DNA of 64,000 nt from Lysobacterales bacterium (GTDB lineage: Bacteria > Pseudomonadota > Gammaproteobacteria > Xanthomonadales > SZUA-36), in contig JAOUCS010000003.1 of the NCBI GenBank assembly GCA_029859645.1, forward strand, positions 1-64,000. The letters are read 5' to 3'. Both the position numbers and the translations under genes were made by a program. How positions within the stretch are numbered: the stretch's first letter is position 1; each line of letters opens with the position of its first letter. The notes beneath the pieces are model-generated. The model made no database searches. It saw only the letters and a program-made list of their open reading frames with translations, and had not been told where the DNA came from. Of this stretch, positions 53,990-61,478 are shown piece by piece.

Positions 53990-54887
53990 TGTTTTTCTGC
54001 TCGCGTAATTGCTGCAACAGCTTACAGGCCAACTCCAGCGAGTCCAAGAACCGTGGAGAGGCCCGGCTGACCGGGTCGGCCGGCAACAGGTACAGCGCCC
54101 GGTGTTTCACTGCTTTCATGGCCGGCCACTCCTGCCAGGTGTCCAGCGGATCGGCGGAGTTTTCCTCCCGCGCGGGAGCAAATATGGCATCAGGGTCGGC
54201 AATAATCACCGACTCGTAACTGACCTGAAATGCCAGGCCTGGTTCATCACTGAAGATATTCTCTCCTCCGCAAAGGCTGAGCCCCCTGCTGATCATCTGA
54301 TCCCCATTGATCGTGAACAGCGGTTTCGCGCCTACCTGGTAGAAGTAGTCGAGAGAGGGTTCATTTGCGTAAAGACTGGACAGCTTTTCCAGCCGCTGAC
54401 GAATTTCATTAGCCCGGGTGCTCGCCTGATCGGCGTGGCCGGTCAGAGCGCCTACCGCTTCGAGTATGCCCGCGATTTCCCCGGGTTCGCTGATCTCGAC
54501 AGACCAGACCGGCACGCCCAGCGCACGCAGTTGTGAAATCGCTGCCTGCGGATTACCCGAGTGCCAGGCGATCACCAGGTCAGGCTGCAATGCCACCACC
54601 CGCTCTACGTCGATGCGGAACGCATCACCAATACGGGGAACGGCCTTGGCCGCTTCCGGATAATCGCTGTACTCCACTGTTGCGATCAGCCGTTCACCCG
54701 CCCCTGCCGCATAGACGATTTCGGCCAGGTGGGGTGACAGTGTAACGATCCGCGCGGCATCTCCATCGAACGCGAAAGACGTTCCATCAGCCTGTTGCAG
54801 CTGGGTTTTCCCGGCCATGACGGGTGCTGCCAGAAAGGAACCGGCCAGGATGCACAGGCTCAGCCGGCGTGTAAGGGTCGAAGGCAA
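53982..54887 (-). CDS. btuF: BtuF-like periplasmic cobalamin/metal-chelate binding protein
   Basis: 301 residues with a signal peptide (LSLCILAGSFLAAPVMA). The helical-backbone receptor fold is recognised by IVTLSPHLAEIVYAAGAGER, EYSDYPEAAKAVPRIGD, LQPDLVIAWHSGNPQAAISQ and VSIEISEPG-like segments, as in BtuF/cobalamin-binding proteins. The GDQMISRGLSLCGGENIF segment is also typical. No BtuC/BtuD or TonB receptor lies beside it, so the partner permease is elsewhere. Some family members bind siderophores, so the ligand is inferred. Confidence 0.78.
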   Translation of the reverse strand: MPSTLTRRLSLCILAGSFLAAPVMAGKTQLQQADGTSFAFDGDAARIVTLSPHLAEIVYAAGAGERLIATVEYSDYPEAAKAVPRIGDAFRIDVERVVALQPDLVIAWHSGNPQAAISQLRALGVPVWSVEISEPGEIAGILEAVGALTGHADQASTRANEIRQRLEKLSSLYANEPSLDYFYQVGAKPLFTINGDQMISRGLSLCGGENIFSDEPGLAFQVSYESVIIADPDAIFAPAREENSADPLDTWQEWPAMKAVKHRALYLLPADPVSRASPRFLDSLELACKLLQQLREQKNNG

Positions 54888-54889
54888 AA

Positions 54890-55771
54890 TCAGACGATGA
54901 CGCCGATCAGCAGGAGCAGTGCCAGCACCGTCAGCCAGACACCCAGGATGCGCCAGGTCAAGTCCATGGCCTGCTGCAGGCAGATCATCGGACCCTGAAT
55001 CTGGTCGGCATAACCGTCGCGTGCGGCATGGCCGGTCAGGACGATGCAGCGGGCACTGGCCAGCAGGAACCCATTGTTTCCTTCGAACAGTCCATGTCCC
55101 TGTTCGTCGTGATATTGCTTCCAGGCGCTGAAGACCGAGTCGAAGTCCGTGGCAACGGCGAGCGACAGGGTCATCAATTGCGCGGCCGGCCAGTCCATGA
55201 TTTGCTGCAGGCGGGTAAACAGGCCTTGTTGGTCATCACTCAGATTGTGATCTTCACGCACCAGCCAATCGACAATCCGATAAAGGAATGCGCCGACGAT
55301 CCCGAGTACTGCGAACCAGAAAATGATGCCAAACCAGCGGCGCAGGCCTTCGTGGAACACCGCTTCCACGGCGGCGGTTCTCGCTTCGTCACTGTCACCG
55401 GGCACCGGTCTGCGTAACAGGCTCTCCAGCGCCTGCTCACGATCTTCCTCGGTGTCGGCTTCGATAATAGTTCCGACATCGGTATCCAGATCCCTCGGAC
55501 CGAACGAGTAAATCAGCACGACGAGGGCCAGCAGGAATGCACCGGTTGAACCCAGGGCGGAAACCAGAACCTGGTTGAGTAACAGCAGCAGGATCAGCGG
55601 CACGGCGCCGATCACCAGGAAGCCGAGAGCATCCTGCCAGAACGGCAGTCTGCCAAATGCATCGTTGCTGAAATCCACCCAGGTAGTCAGCCATTGGCGT
55701 TTTCTGAAACGGCCCAGTTCGCGCACGAAATGGCAAAGTCCAAAAGCTAAAAGAATCTCGATAATGGTCAT
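54890..55771 (-). CDS. ampE: AmpE-like inner-membrane regulatory protein
   Basis: 293 residues with four to five transmembrane segments (about 1-12, 45-65, 72-88, 147-165, 270-291). Signatures of AmpE/CobD-like proteins: YSFGPRDLDTDV, the VEAVFHEGLRRWFGIIFWFA stretch, and FLLASARCIVLTGHAARDGY. In enterobacteria ampE pairs with ampD in beta-lactamase induction; no ampD is present here, and the gene sits between nudC and btuF-like genes. The signalling role is inferred from the family. Confidence 0.85.
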   Translation of the reverse strand: MTIIEILLAFGLCHFVRELGRFRKRQWLTTWVDFSNDAFGRLPFWQDALGFLVIGAVPLILLLLLNQVLVSALGSTGAFLLALVVLIYSFGPRDLDTDVGTIIEADTEEDREQALESLLRRPVPGDSDEARTAAVEAVFHEGLRRWFGIIFWFAVLGIVGAFLYRIVDWLVREDHNLSDDQQGLFTRLQQIMDWPAAQLMTLSLAVATDFDSVFSAWKQYHDEQGHGLFEGNNGFLLASARCIVLTGHAARDGYADQIQGPMICLQQAMDLTWRILGVWLTVLALLLLIGVIV

Positions 55772-55775
55772 AGGG

Positions 55776-56786
55776 CTATTTTATGCCTTTGCGGCTCAGC
55801 CAGCTACCCGCATTGCGGACTTGCGTGTCCAGGTCTTCCCCGCACTGTTGTTTGTACCAGTCGGCAATGAGCCGGAATGCAATTGAAACGGGTGGCGGCA
55901 GGCGGACCTCATCCTGGGCGACAGCGGTGTTGAGCTCGTCGACAGAGAACCAGCGAACTTCCTCCATTTCCTCCGTTGCGCCACACTGCCGACTTTCCGC
56001 CTCGGCATGAAATCCGCACATGGCAGAAGCAGGAAACGGCCACGGCTGCGAAGATACGTAGCGTATCCCCTTCAGTTTCACCTGGGCTTCTTCGAAAACC
56101 TCGCGCACCAGTGCGTCCTCCAGGCTTTCTCCGGGTTCGACAAATCCCGCCAGCGTGGAGAATCGTTTTTCCGGCCAGTTTGCGTTCCGCCCCAGCAGGC
56201 AGGCGTTTTCATGAGTGACCAGCACGATGATGGCCGGGTCGATCCGCGGAAAGGATTGTCGCCCGCATTCTTCGTTGTTGCAGACCAGTTTATGGCCGGA
56301 CGATTCCAGCCGGTTGGCGCTGCCGCAGATGCCGCAGAAGGCATGCCGGTACTGCCAGTAATGCAGGGCTTTCGCATACGCCAGCACGCCGGCGTGCTTG
56401 GCATCCATGTCAACGGATGCCAGGCGCAGGTCGAGAAAGCTGGCCTGCGGATGGGTTGCGAGAATATCCTCCTGTTGCCGGTCGTTGACCGACACCGCGA
56501 AAAAGTACCGTTTGCCGTCTGTGCCAAGCAATGTCGGCACCTGGATGCTGTCGGGCTGTTGCAGTTCGTCCGGCTTCAGGTATACCGCAACCTGGCCGCT
56601 GTCACTGTTGGCCAGTAAACTGCGATTGCGCCAGAGCGGCACAAATCGCGCGCTGTCCGACGACAACGCCTGGTCCACCCATTCGCTGTCGTCACGGTAC
56701 TCAACCAGCCGATCCAGCCGGACCGAGGCGAACACATTTCGCCGGGATCGGGTGATCCGGTCGATACTCAGATCCGGCAGCGACAC
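55776..56786 (-). CDS. nudC: NAD+ diphosphatase / NAD-decapping enzyme NudC
   Basis: 336 residues. A zinc ribbon FCGICGSANRLESSG ... CNNEECGR lies near 145-172. The Nudix box is LAGFVEPGESLEDALVREVF followed by EEAQV. The NudC signature SQPWPFPAS follows directly. NudC hydrolyses NADH/NAD+ to NMN and AMP and removes NAD caps from RNA. An N-terminal extension of about 125 residues, as in longer NudC forms, precedes the ribbon. Starts 3 bases after erpA; operon member. Confidence 0.94.
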   Translation of the reverse strand: MSLPDLSIDRITRSRRNVFASVRLDRLVEYRDDSEWVDQALSSDSARFVPLWRNRSLLANSDSGQVAVYLKPDELQQPDSIQVPTLLGTDGKRYFFAVSVNDRQQEDILATHPQASFLDLRLASVDMDAKHAGVLAYAKALHYWQYRHAFCGICGSANRLESSGHKLVCNNEECGRQSFPRIDPAIIVLVTHENACLLGRNANWPEKRFSTLAGFVEPGESLEDALVREVFEEAQVKLKGIRYVSSQPWPFPASAMCGFHAEAESRQCGATEEMEEVRWFSVDELNTAVAQDEVRLPPPVSIAFRLIADWYKQQCGEDLDTQVRNAGSWLSRKGIK

Positions 56787-56789
56787 CGG

Positions 56790-57161
56790 CTAGACGGAAA
56801 ACGATGAGCCGCAGCCGCAGGTCGTGCTGGCGTTCGGGTTACGGATGACGAACTGGGCGCCCTGCAGGCTTTCCGAGTAATCGACTTCCGCTCCCATCAG
56901 GTACTGGAAGCTGAGTGGATCGACCAGCAGAGTCACTCCGTCATTGCTGACCGCAATGTCGTCTTCCGCCTGTTCTTCATCGAAAGAGAAGCCGTACTGA
57001 AAACCGGAGCAGCCGCCACCCGAGATGTAAACACGAAGTTTCAGTCCGGGATTACGCTCTTCCAGGATCAATTCCTGCACTTTGCGCGCTGCGGCATCGG
57101 TGAAAACGATGCCGGGCATTGCGCTGCCGCCGTCTGTCATGATGTTAATCTGGCTATTCAT
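56790..57161 (-). CDS. erpA: Iron-sulfur cluster insertion protein ErpA
   Basis: 123 residues from the ATG at 57161 (GGGTGGT before it). An upstream TTG at 57197, overlapping the DUF6776 stop, is unconvincing. A-type carrier signatures: [18 protein letters not shown] (C51) and the C-terminal [10 protein letters not shown] (C115, C117). It is almost collinear with E. coli ErpA ([21 protein letters not shown]). It transfers Fe-S clusters to target enzymes, here perhaps including TtcA and the Fe-S oxidoreductase. Operon member. Confidence 0.94.
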   Translation of the reverse strand: MNSQINIMTDGGSAMPGIVFTDAAARKVQELILEERNPGLKLRVYISGGGCSGFQYGFSFDEEQAEDDIAVSNDGVTLLVDPLSFQYLMGAEVDYSESLQGAQFVIRNPNASTTCGCGSSFSV

Positions 57162-57193
57162 ACCACCCACTATGGTGCTATTTCGGTCTGAAT

Positions 57194-57898
57194 TCAATCG
57201 CCCAGCAAACTGGCCCAGTCGAAACTACGGATGACCGGTTTCCTCTGATTCTTCGATTCAAGCGTGAGCAACAGGCGGGTAGGGTGGAAGCGATCCGGCA
57301 AAGTCACGTATCCCTGCAATTGCTGAAAGTATTTGAACCGGAAACCCGGTTCCGGCGTTTCACCGTCACTGATTTGTGCCCAGTGCAAGGTGACAGGCCG
57401 ATTGTCCAGCGTTCCTTCGATATCAATCCGGACTTTTCCGGTAACGATCGAGGCGCGCTGAATATTCTGGATCAGCGTCAACATGAACCGGAACACCTGG
57501 CTGGATTCCGTCGGGATCAGCTCGGCTCGATACACGTCCAGCCCGCCCTGCGCGCTGCCCGAGCCGGCCAGTCTGCGATAGAACTCCAACTCCGCCTGGA
57601 GCCTCCCCAGTTTCGCCTGGCGCGCACTTTCGTCCTCTTGCAGAATCCGGTTGGCCCGGCGCAAAACATCCGCTTCTTTTTCCACCACGGCCTGCCTGGC
57701 CTGCAAGCGTTCCAGCCGGCCTTTCATGGCGTTGATTTCAACAGCAGCAAGATCGAGATTTCTCTGCAGTTCCTCCGCTTCGGGGGTCATTCTGTTCGCC
57801 GCCAGTTGCCAGACCACGAACAATAGCGTCGCCGCCACGGCAATGGTCAGCAACAGCGCTTCGGGAAAGCCTTTTAATTTTGAAATACGTTTTCGCAT
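57194..57898 (-). CDS. DUF6776 coiled-coil membrane protein
   Basis: 234 residues. One N-terminal transmembrane segment ([19 protein letters not shown] at 14-32), a coiled coil to about 115 ([20 protein letters not shown]), then a beta-rich C-terminal domain with [18 protein letters not shown] and [15 protein letters not shown]. This matches DUF6776, commonly encoded beside erpA and often bactofilin genes in gammaproteobacteria. Function unknown; cell-envelope or morphology roles are suggested only by context elsewhere. First gene of the run to 51478. Confidence 0.75.
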   Translation of the reverse strand: MRKRISKLKGFPEALLLTIAVAATLLFVVWQLAANRMTPEAEELQRNLDLAAVEINAMKGRLERLQARQAVVEKEADVLRRANRILQEDESARQAKLGRLQAELEFYRRLAGSGSAQGGLDVYRAELIPTESSQVFRFMLTLIQNIQRASIVTGKVRIDIEGTLDNRPVTLHWAQISDGETPEPGFRFKYFQQLQGYVTLPDRFHPTRLLLTLESKNQRKPVIRSFDWASLLGD

Positions 57899-57903
57899 AT
57901 GAC

Positions 57904-57925
57904 AAAAAAGCGGCCGAAGCCGCTT
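57904..57925 (-). terminator. Rho-independent terminator after cysQ
   Basis: Minus strand: AAGCGGC-TTCG-GCCGCTT, a 7-bp perfect stem with a stable TTCG tetraloop (57908-57925), continuing into a run of T residues. It follows the cysQ stop by about 100 bases and separates the hisN-nudE-cysQ operon from DUF6776. Confidence 0.85.
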
Positions 57926-58024
57926 ATTCCCTGCACGTTCTGATTATTATTCGAAAATTATTTTTATCGTTATTTGGCAAGACCCCAGAACTGCGAACGT
58001 TATACAGCGTGTCGGGTGATCACG

Positions 58025-58852
58025 TCAAGACATGGTTACAGTTTTGTAATCTTTGAACACTTCCAGCCAATCCCGGTCATCATTCGCAATGACCAGAAAC
58101 TCAGGATTCAGGAGCGATTTTTTGGTGTTATACCTGAGGGATTTGCCGTCGAGTTTCACTATTTTGCCACCGGCCGCCAGCACTACTGCATGGGCAGCCG
58201 CGGTATCCCACTCGGAAGTGGGTCCCAGGCGCGGATAGAAGTCTGCTTTTCCCTCGGCCACCAGGCAGAATTTAAGGGAACTGCCCATGCTGACCAATTC
58301 ATAGTCGCCAATTTTTGCCAGGTACTCCATCAATCGAGGGTTCGCATGCGAACGGCTGCCCACGACTACCAACGGGTCGGCACATGGCGTGCGGACACTG
58401 ATGTGCTGCATGCTGCCATCGGCTGCGTGCTTGCTGGCCCATTTACCGACCAGGCCTGTATAAGTCACACCAGTGACCGGTACATGGACCACACCGAGTA
58501 CCGGCTCATGAAAACGGATCAGGGCTATATTGACAGTGAACTCGCCGTTTCGATTGATGAATTCCTTGGTGCCATCCAGCGGGTCTACCAGCCAATACTG
58601 GAACCAGTCCGCGCGGGTGTTGTAGTCCATGTCGGAGGATTCCTCGGAAAGCACCGGTATGTCAGGTGTCAATTTCGCCAGCGCATCACAGATGATCCGG
58701 TGACTGGCGAGATCGGCCTGGGTCAATGGCGATTCGTCTGCTTTCTGGACAACTTCGAAATTTCTGCCGTAAACCTCGAGGATGGCTTTTCCCGCATCGA
58801 CTGCGATCTCGGCGATGGCTTCGGCAAATACGCCCAGGTCACTTTCCGTCAT
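58025..58852 (-). CDS. cysQ: 3'(2'),5'-bisphosphate nucleotidase CysQ
   Basis: 275 residues of the inositol monophosphatase superfamily. Metal-binding motifs: LSEESSDMDY (E-E), LVDPLDGTKEFINRNGEF (DxxDGT) and SEWDTAAAHAVVLAAGG (WD). KEFxxRNGEF and the SEWDTAA order identify CysQ, which removes 3'-phosphoadenosine 5'-phosphate made in sulphate activation. It overlaps nudE by 14 bases and a terminator follows. Paralogous to the first gene of the operon, hisN. Confidence 0.94.
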   Translation of the reverse strand: MTESDLGVFAEAIAEIAVDAGKAILEVYGRNFEVVQKADESPLTQADLASHRIICDALAKLTPDIPVLSEESSDMDYNTRADWFQYWLVDPLDGTKEFINRNGEFTVNIALIRFHEPVLGVVHVPVTGVTYTGLVGKWASKHAADGSMQHISVRTPCADPLVVVGSRSHANPRLMEYLAKIGDYELVSMGSSLKFCLVAEGKADFYPRLGPTSEWDTAAAHAVVLAAGGKIVKLDGKSLRYNTKKSLLNPEFLVIANDDRDWLEVFKDYKTVTMS

Positions 58853-59411
58853 ATTCTGTCTCCTTCCTTAGATAGTCTCTTGCAATGTACAGCGCGGCAA
58901 TGGTTCGGCCTTCCGTGCAGTCGGGCCTGTCGATCAGCGAGTGCAGATCATCAATTGGCCACGGCACAACTTCCAGTTCTTCAGGCTCGTCGCCTTCCAG
59001 TTTTTCGGGGTAAAGGTCTCGCGCCAGCACGATGTGGGTCACATGCGTCATGTAGCCGGGCGCGAGGCTAAGCTGGGTCAATTCTTCCAACCGCCTGGCG
59101 CCATAACCGATTTCTTCCTTCATTTCCCGCTGGGCCGCGTCGAGGATGGACTCATCCTGTTCAAGCCTGCCCTTCGGCAGCCCGACTTCGTAGTGATGCA
59201 GGCCCGCGGCATACTCGCGAGCCAGCAATACCGTGTTTTCATCGAGCATGGGCACGATGATGACGGCGCCCAGGCCATGGGTTTTCATCCGGTAGTATTT
59301 TCGCCGTTGGCCATTGGAAAATTCCAGGTCAAGTTGCTCTACCTGGTACATTTTTTTGTCGGTACGATCCTGCCGCGAATGGATCTGGGGCAGCTGCTTG
59401 TCAGCTTTCAT
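58839..59411 (-). CDS. nudE: ADP-sugar/NADH hydrolase NudE
   Basis: 190 residues. The Nudix box is GLPKGRLEQDESILDAAQRE followed by MKEEIGYG. The flank HHYEVGLPKGRLEQ and the tail TEGRTIAALYIARDYL closely match E. coli NudE. It hydrolyses ADP-ribose, Ap3A and NADH. Its start overlaps hisN by 11 bases and its end overlaps cysQ by 14 bases. The preference among substrates is not decided. Confidence 0.93.
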   Translation of the reverse strand: MKADKQLPQIHSRQDRTDKKMYQVEQLDLEFSNGQRRKYYRMKTHGLGAVIIVPMLDENTVLLAREYAAGLHHYEVGLPKGRLEQDESILDAAQREMKEEIGYGARRLEELTQLSLAPGYMTHVTHIVLARDLYPEKLEGDEPEELEVVPWPIDDLHSLIDRPDCTEGRTIAALYIARDYLRKETEYDGK

Positions 59412-60168
59412 TCAGGGTATCCAGTAACAGGGGGTGCAACGCCGGTGTCGATGCGAGCACCGAGGTCGTATCCAGGTCGGGTTGTCGGCCCTGCAGGTCA
59501 GTAAACACGCCGCCCGCCTCTGTTACGATGACACTCAGCGCAGCAATATCCAAAATATTGACATCTGATTCGATCACTGCGTCCAGTTGCCCGGCTGCCA
59601 GGCGGTGGTAATGGTAATAGTCACCATAGCCGCGGGTTCGGTTAACCTGCGCCAGGATTTGTCCCAGCCGGGCCCATTGAGGTGAAGCGGCCATCGATTG
59701 CAGGTTGCCGGTTGAAACAGAGGCCTGTCGCATCCCGGATACCTGGCTGACATGAACAGGCGCGTCATTCAGTTTGCAGCCTGCACCGCTGGCTGCCCAG
59801 GCCACTTCGCCTGCGGCGGGTGCCGAAGAAACTCCCAGGATCAGGCGGCCTTCGCGCATCAGTGCGATTTGGGTCGAAAACATGCCATAACCCCCCACGA
59901 AACTCTTGGTTCCGTCAATGGGGTCAACCAACCACAGAAACTCGGCATTCTCCTGCTCTTTGCCGCCCTCTTCGCCGAAAAAACCGTGGTCGGGAAAATC
60001 TCCCAACAGGATTTCACGGATAATCTCCTCGGCCCTGCGGTCGGCAACGGTGACCGGAGTCTGGTCTGCTTTCAGTTCAACCTCGAAATCACCGCGGTAA
60101 TAGCGCATGATTTCGTCAGCGGCAGCGTGAGCGGCAGCCAGGGCGGATTTCAGGTAGGGGCTCATCAT
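59401..60168 (-). CDS. hisN: Inositol monophosphatase-family, HisN-like histidinol-phosphatase
   Basis: 255 residues. Metal motifs: FGEEGG (residue about 67), LVDPIDGTKSFVGG (DxxDGT), and VNILDIAALSVIV. The RGYGDYYHYHRLAAGQLDAV segment resembles GDFWSY-type stretches of HisN of actinobacteria and plants, favouring histidinol-phosphatase over general inositol phosphatase. Two adjacent ATGs start it. Divergent from rsmE. No his genes are near, so the histidine role is inferred. Confidence 0.75.
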   Translation of the reverse strand: MMSPYLKSALAAAHAAADEIMRYYRGDFEVELKADQTPVTVADRRAEEIIREILLGDFPDHGFFGEEGGKEQENAEFLWLVDPIDGTKSFVGGYGMFSTQIALMREGRLILGVSSAPAAGEVAWAASGAGCKLNDAPVHVSQVSGMRQASVSTGNLQSMAASPQWARLGQILAQVNRTRGYGDYYHYHRLAAGQLDAVIESDVNILDIAALSVIVTEAGGVFTDLQGRQPDLDTTSVLASTPALHPLLLDTLNES

Positions 60169-60206
60169 TTTTTGCAGCTTTACGAAAGATAGGGAATGAT
60201 ATCAAA

Positions 60207-60935
60207 GTGCGCATCCATCGTGTTCATACCTGGCAGGACCTGGAACCTGGCCTGAAGGTCTCAATCAGGGACCGGGCCGCTCATTACCTGGTGCGTGTCC
60301 TGCGGATAACGTCCGGCCAGACCATCGTATTGTTCAATGGCGACGGTCATGATTATGTCGCGGAGGTCATTCGCCCCGGGAAGTCGGAGCTTGTCCTGGA
60401 AGTCACCAGCAGGCTTCCCGCTGCCCGCGAATCGAATTTGCATATCGTGGTAGTCCAGGCGATCAGCCGGGGTGAGCGCATGGACCAGACCCTGCAAAAG
60501 TGCACCGAGCTGGGTGCGCATGCCTTCCAGCCCTTGTTCAGCGAACGTGTGGAAGTCCGGCTGCGGCCGGAAAAGCTGGAAAAACGAATGCAACACTGGC
60601 AGGCCGTTGTTGTTTCCGCCTGCGAGCAAAGCGGTCGCGCAGTGGTGCCTGAGGTCCGTGCGCCGCTGGATTTTGGTGAGTGGTTGTTCCAGGCTGATCC
60701 TGCTTTCAGGCTGGCTTTGGCGCCGGGAGCGGAACAATCTTTGGTAAGTCTGGCATTGCCTGCGAGCATTGAACTCGCGGTCGGGCCGGAAGGGGGGTTC
60801 AGTGAAATCGAGATGGACCTGATGGCTTCTCATGCTGTGAGACCAGTCAGCCTGGGCCCCAGGATACTGAGAACAGAAACCGCGGCGCCCGCTGCCGTTG
60901 CCATACTGCAGGCTCTGGGTGGTGATTTCGTTTAG
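60207..60935 (+). CDS. rsmE: 16S rRNA m3U1498 methyltransferase RsmE
   Basis: 242 residues of the SPOUT superfamily. N-terminal PUA-like domain (about 1-70) with AAHYLVRVLRITSGQTIVLF, then the knot: QTLQKCTELGAHAFQPLFSE, ELAVGPEGGFSEIEMDL and VSLGPRILRTETAAPAAVAI, all typical RsmE motifs. It methylates U1498 of 16S rRNA from SAM. Start GTG at 60207, 38 bases from the divergent hisN start. Its stop overlaps the convergent chpC stop by 4 bases. Confidence 0.95.
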   Translation: MRIHRVHTWQDLEPGLKVSIRDRAAHYLVRVLRITSGQTIVLFNGDGHDYVAEVIRPGKSELVLEVTSRLPAARESNLHIVVVQAISRGERMDQTLQKCTELGAHAFQPLFSERVEVRLRPEKLEKRMQHWQAVVVSACEQSGRAVVPEVRAPLDFGEWLFQADPAFRLALAPGAEQSLVSLALPASIELAVGPEGGFSEIEMDLMASHAVRPVSLGPRILRTETAAPAAVAILQALGGDFV

Positions 60936-61477
60936 CTGTCCAGTTGTGTGATGGGCAGCGCTCCGAACGTTGCATGGGTGACCAGGTGAGTCAGGCGGTC
61001 GAGGTCCGGGATGATCGCGTCCTGCTCGTCAACGGTAATCCGACTGTAGACTCCCAGCGATTTTTTCTCATCACCGGTCTGCACGAGGTTGGACTCTTTG
61101 ATCGCAACGGGTTTGGGCAGATCGTTCAACAGCAGTCCAAGATAGGGCATCCTTGCGGAATCCGACAGCGATTTCAGGATCATGATTTTCGATTTTGGAG
61201 CGACCTTATCAATATCAGTACCGTTAATCAGGTCACAGAAACTGAATACCGGCACCTGCCGGCTTTCCCATTCCACCTGGCCCAGCAGCCAACCAGGAGA
61301 TGAGTTCATTGGCGCCGGTTCTGCATAATCGATGACCTCCGCCATTGTGCTGGTTGGCAGCAACAACGTTCCGGATTCCACCGGGATGAGCATACAATGA
61401 AGCTCTTTGCCCGGACCGGCTCTGCGCAAGACTTTTTTGGCGCCTGTTTTTCTCCTGCCCCTGGGTTGCTTGCTCAT
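60932..61477 (-). CDS. chpC: CheW-like protein ChpC
   Basis: 181 residues. A basic N-terminal tail (MSKQPRGRRKTGAKK) is followed by one CheW-like domain (about 25-175) with LLPTSTMAEVIDY, GWLLGQVEWESRQVPVFSF and YSRITVDEQDAIIPDLDRL. A lone CheW domain next to ChpA matches ChpC, an adaptor of the type IV pilus chemosensory pathway. It starts immediately after the ChpA stop. The general name CheW is possible if the array is for flagella, but no flagellar gene is nearby. Confidence 0.85.
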   Translation of the reverse strand: MSKQPRGRRKTGAKKVLRRAGPGKELHCMLIPVESGTLLLPTSTMAEVIDYAEPAPMNSSPGWLLGQVEWESRQVPVFSFCDLINGTDIDKVAPKSKIMILKSLSDSARMPYLGLLLNDLPKPVAIKESNLVQTGDEKKSLGVYSRITVDEQDAIIPDLDRLTHLVTHATFGALPITQLDS

Positions 61478-61478
61478 G

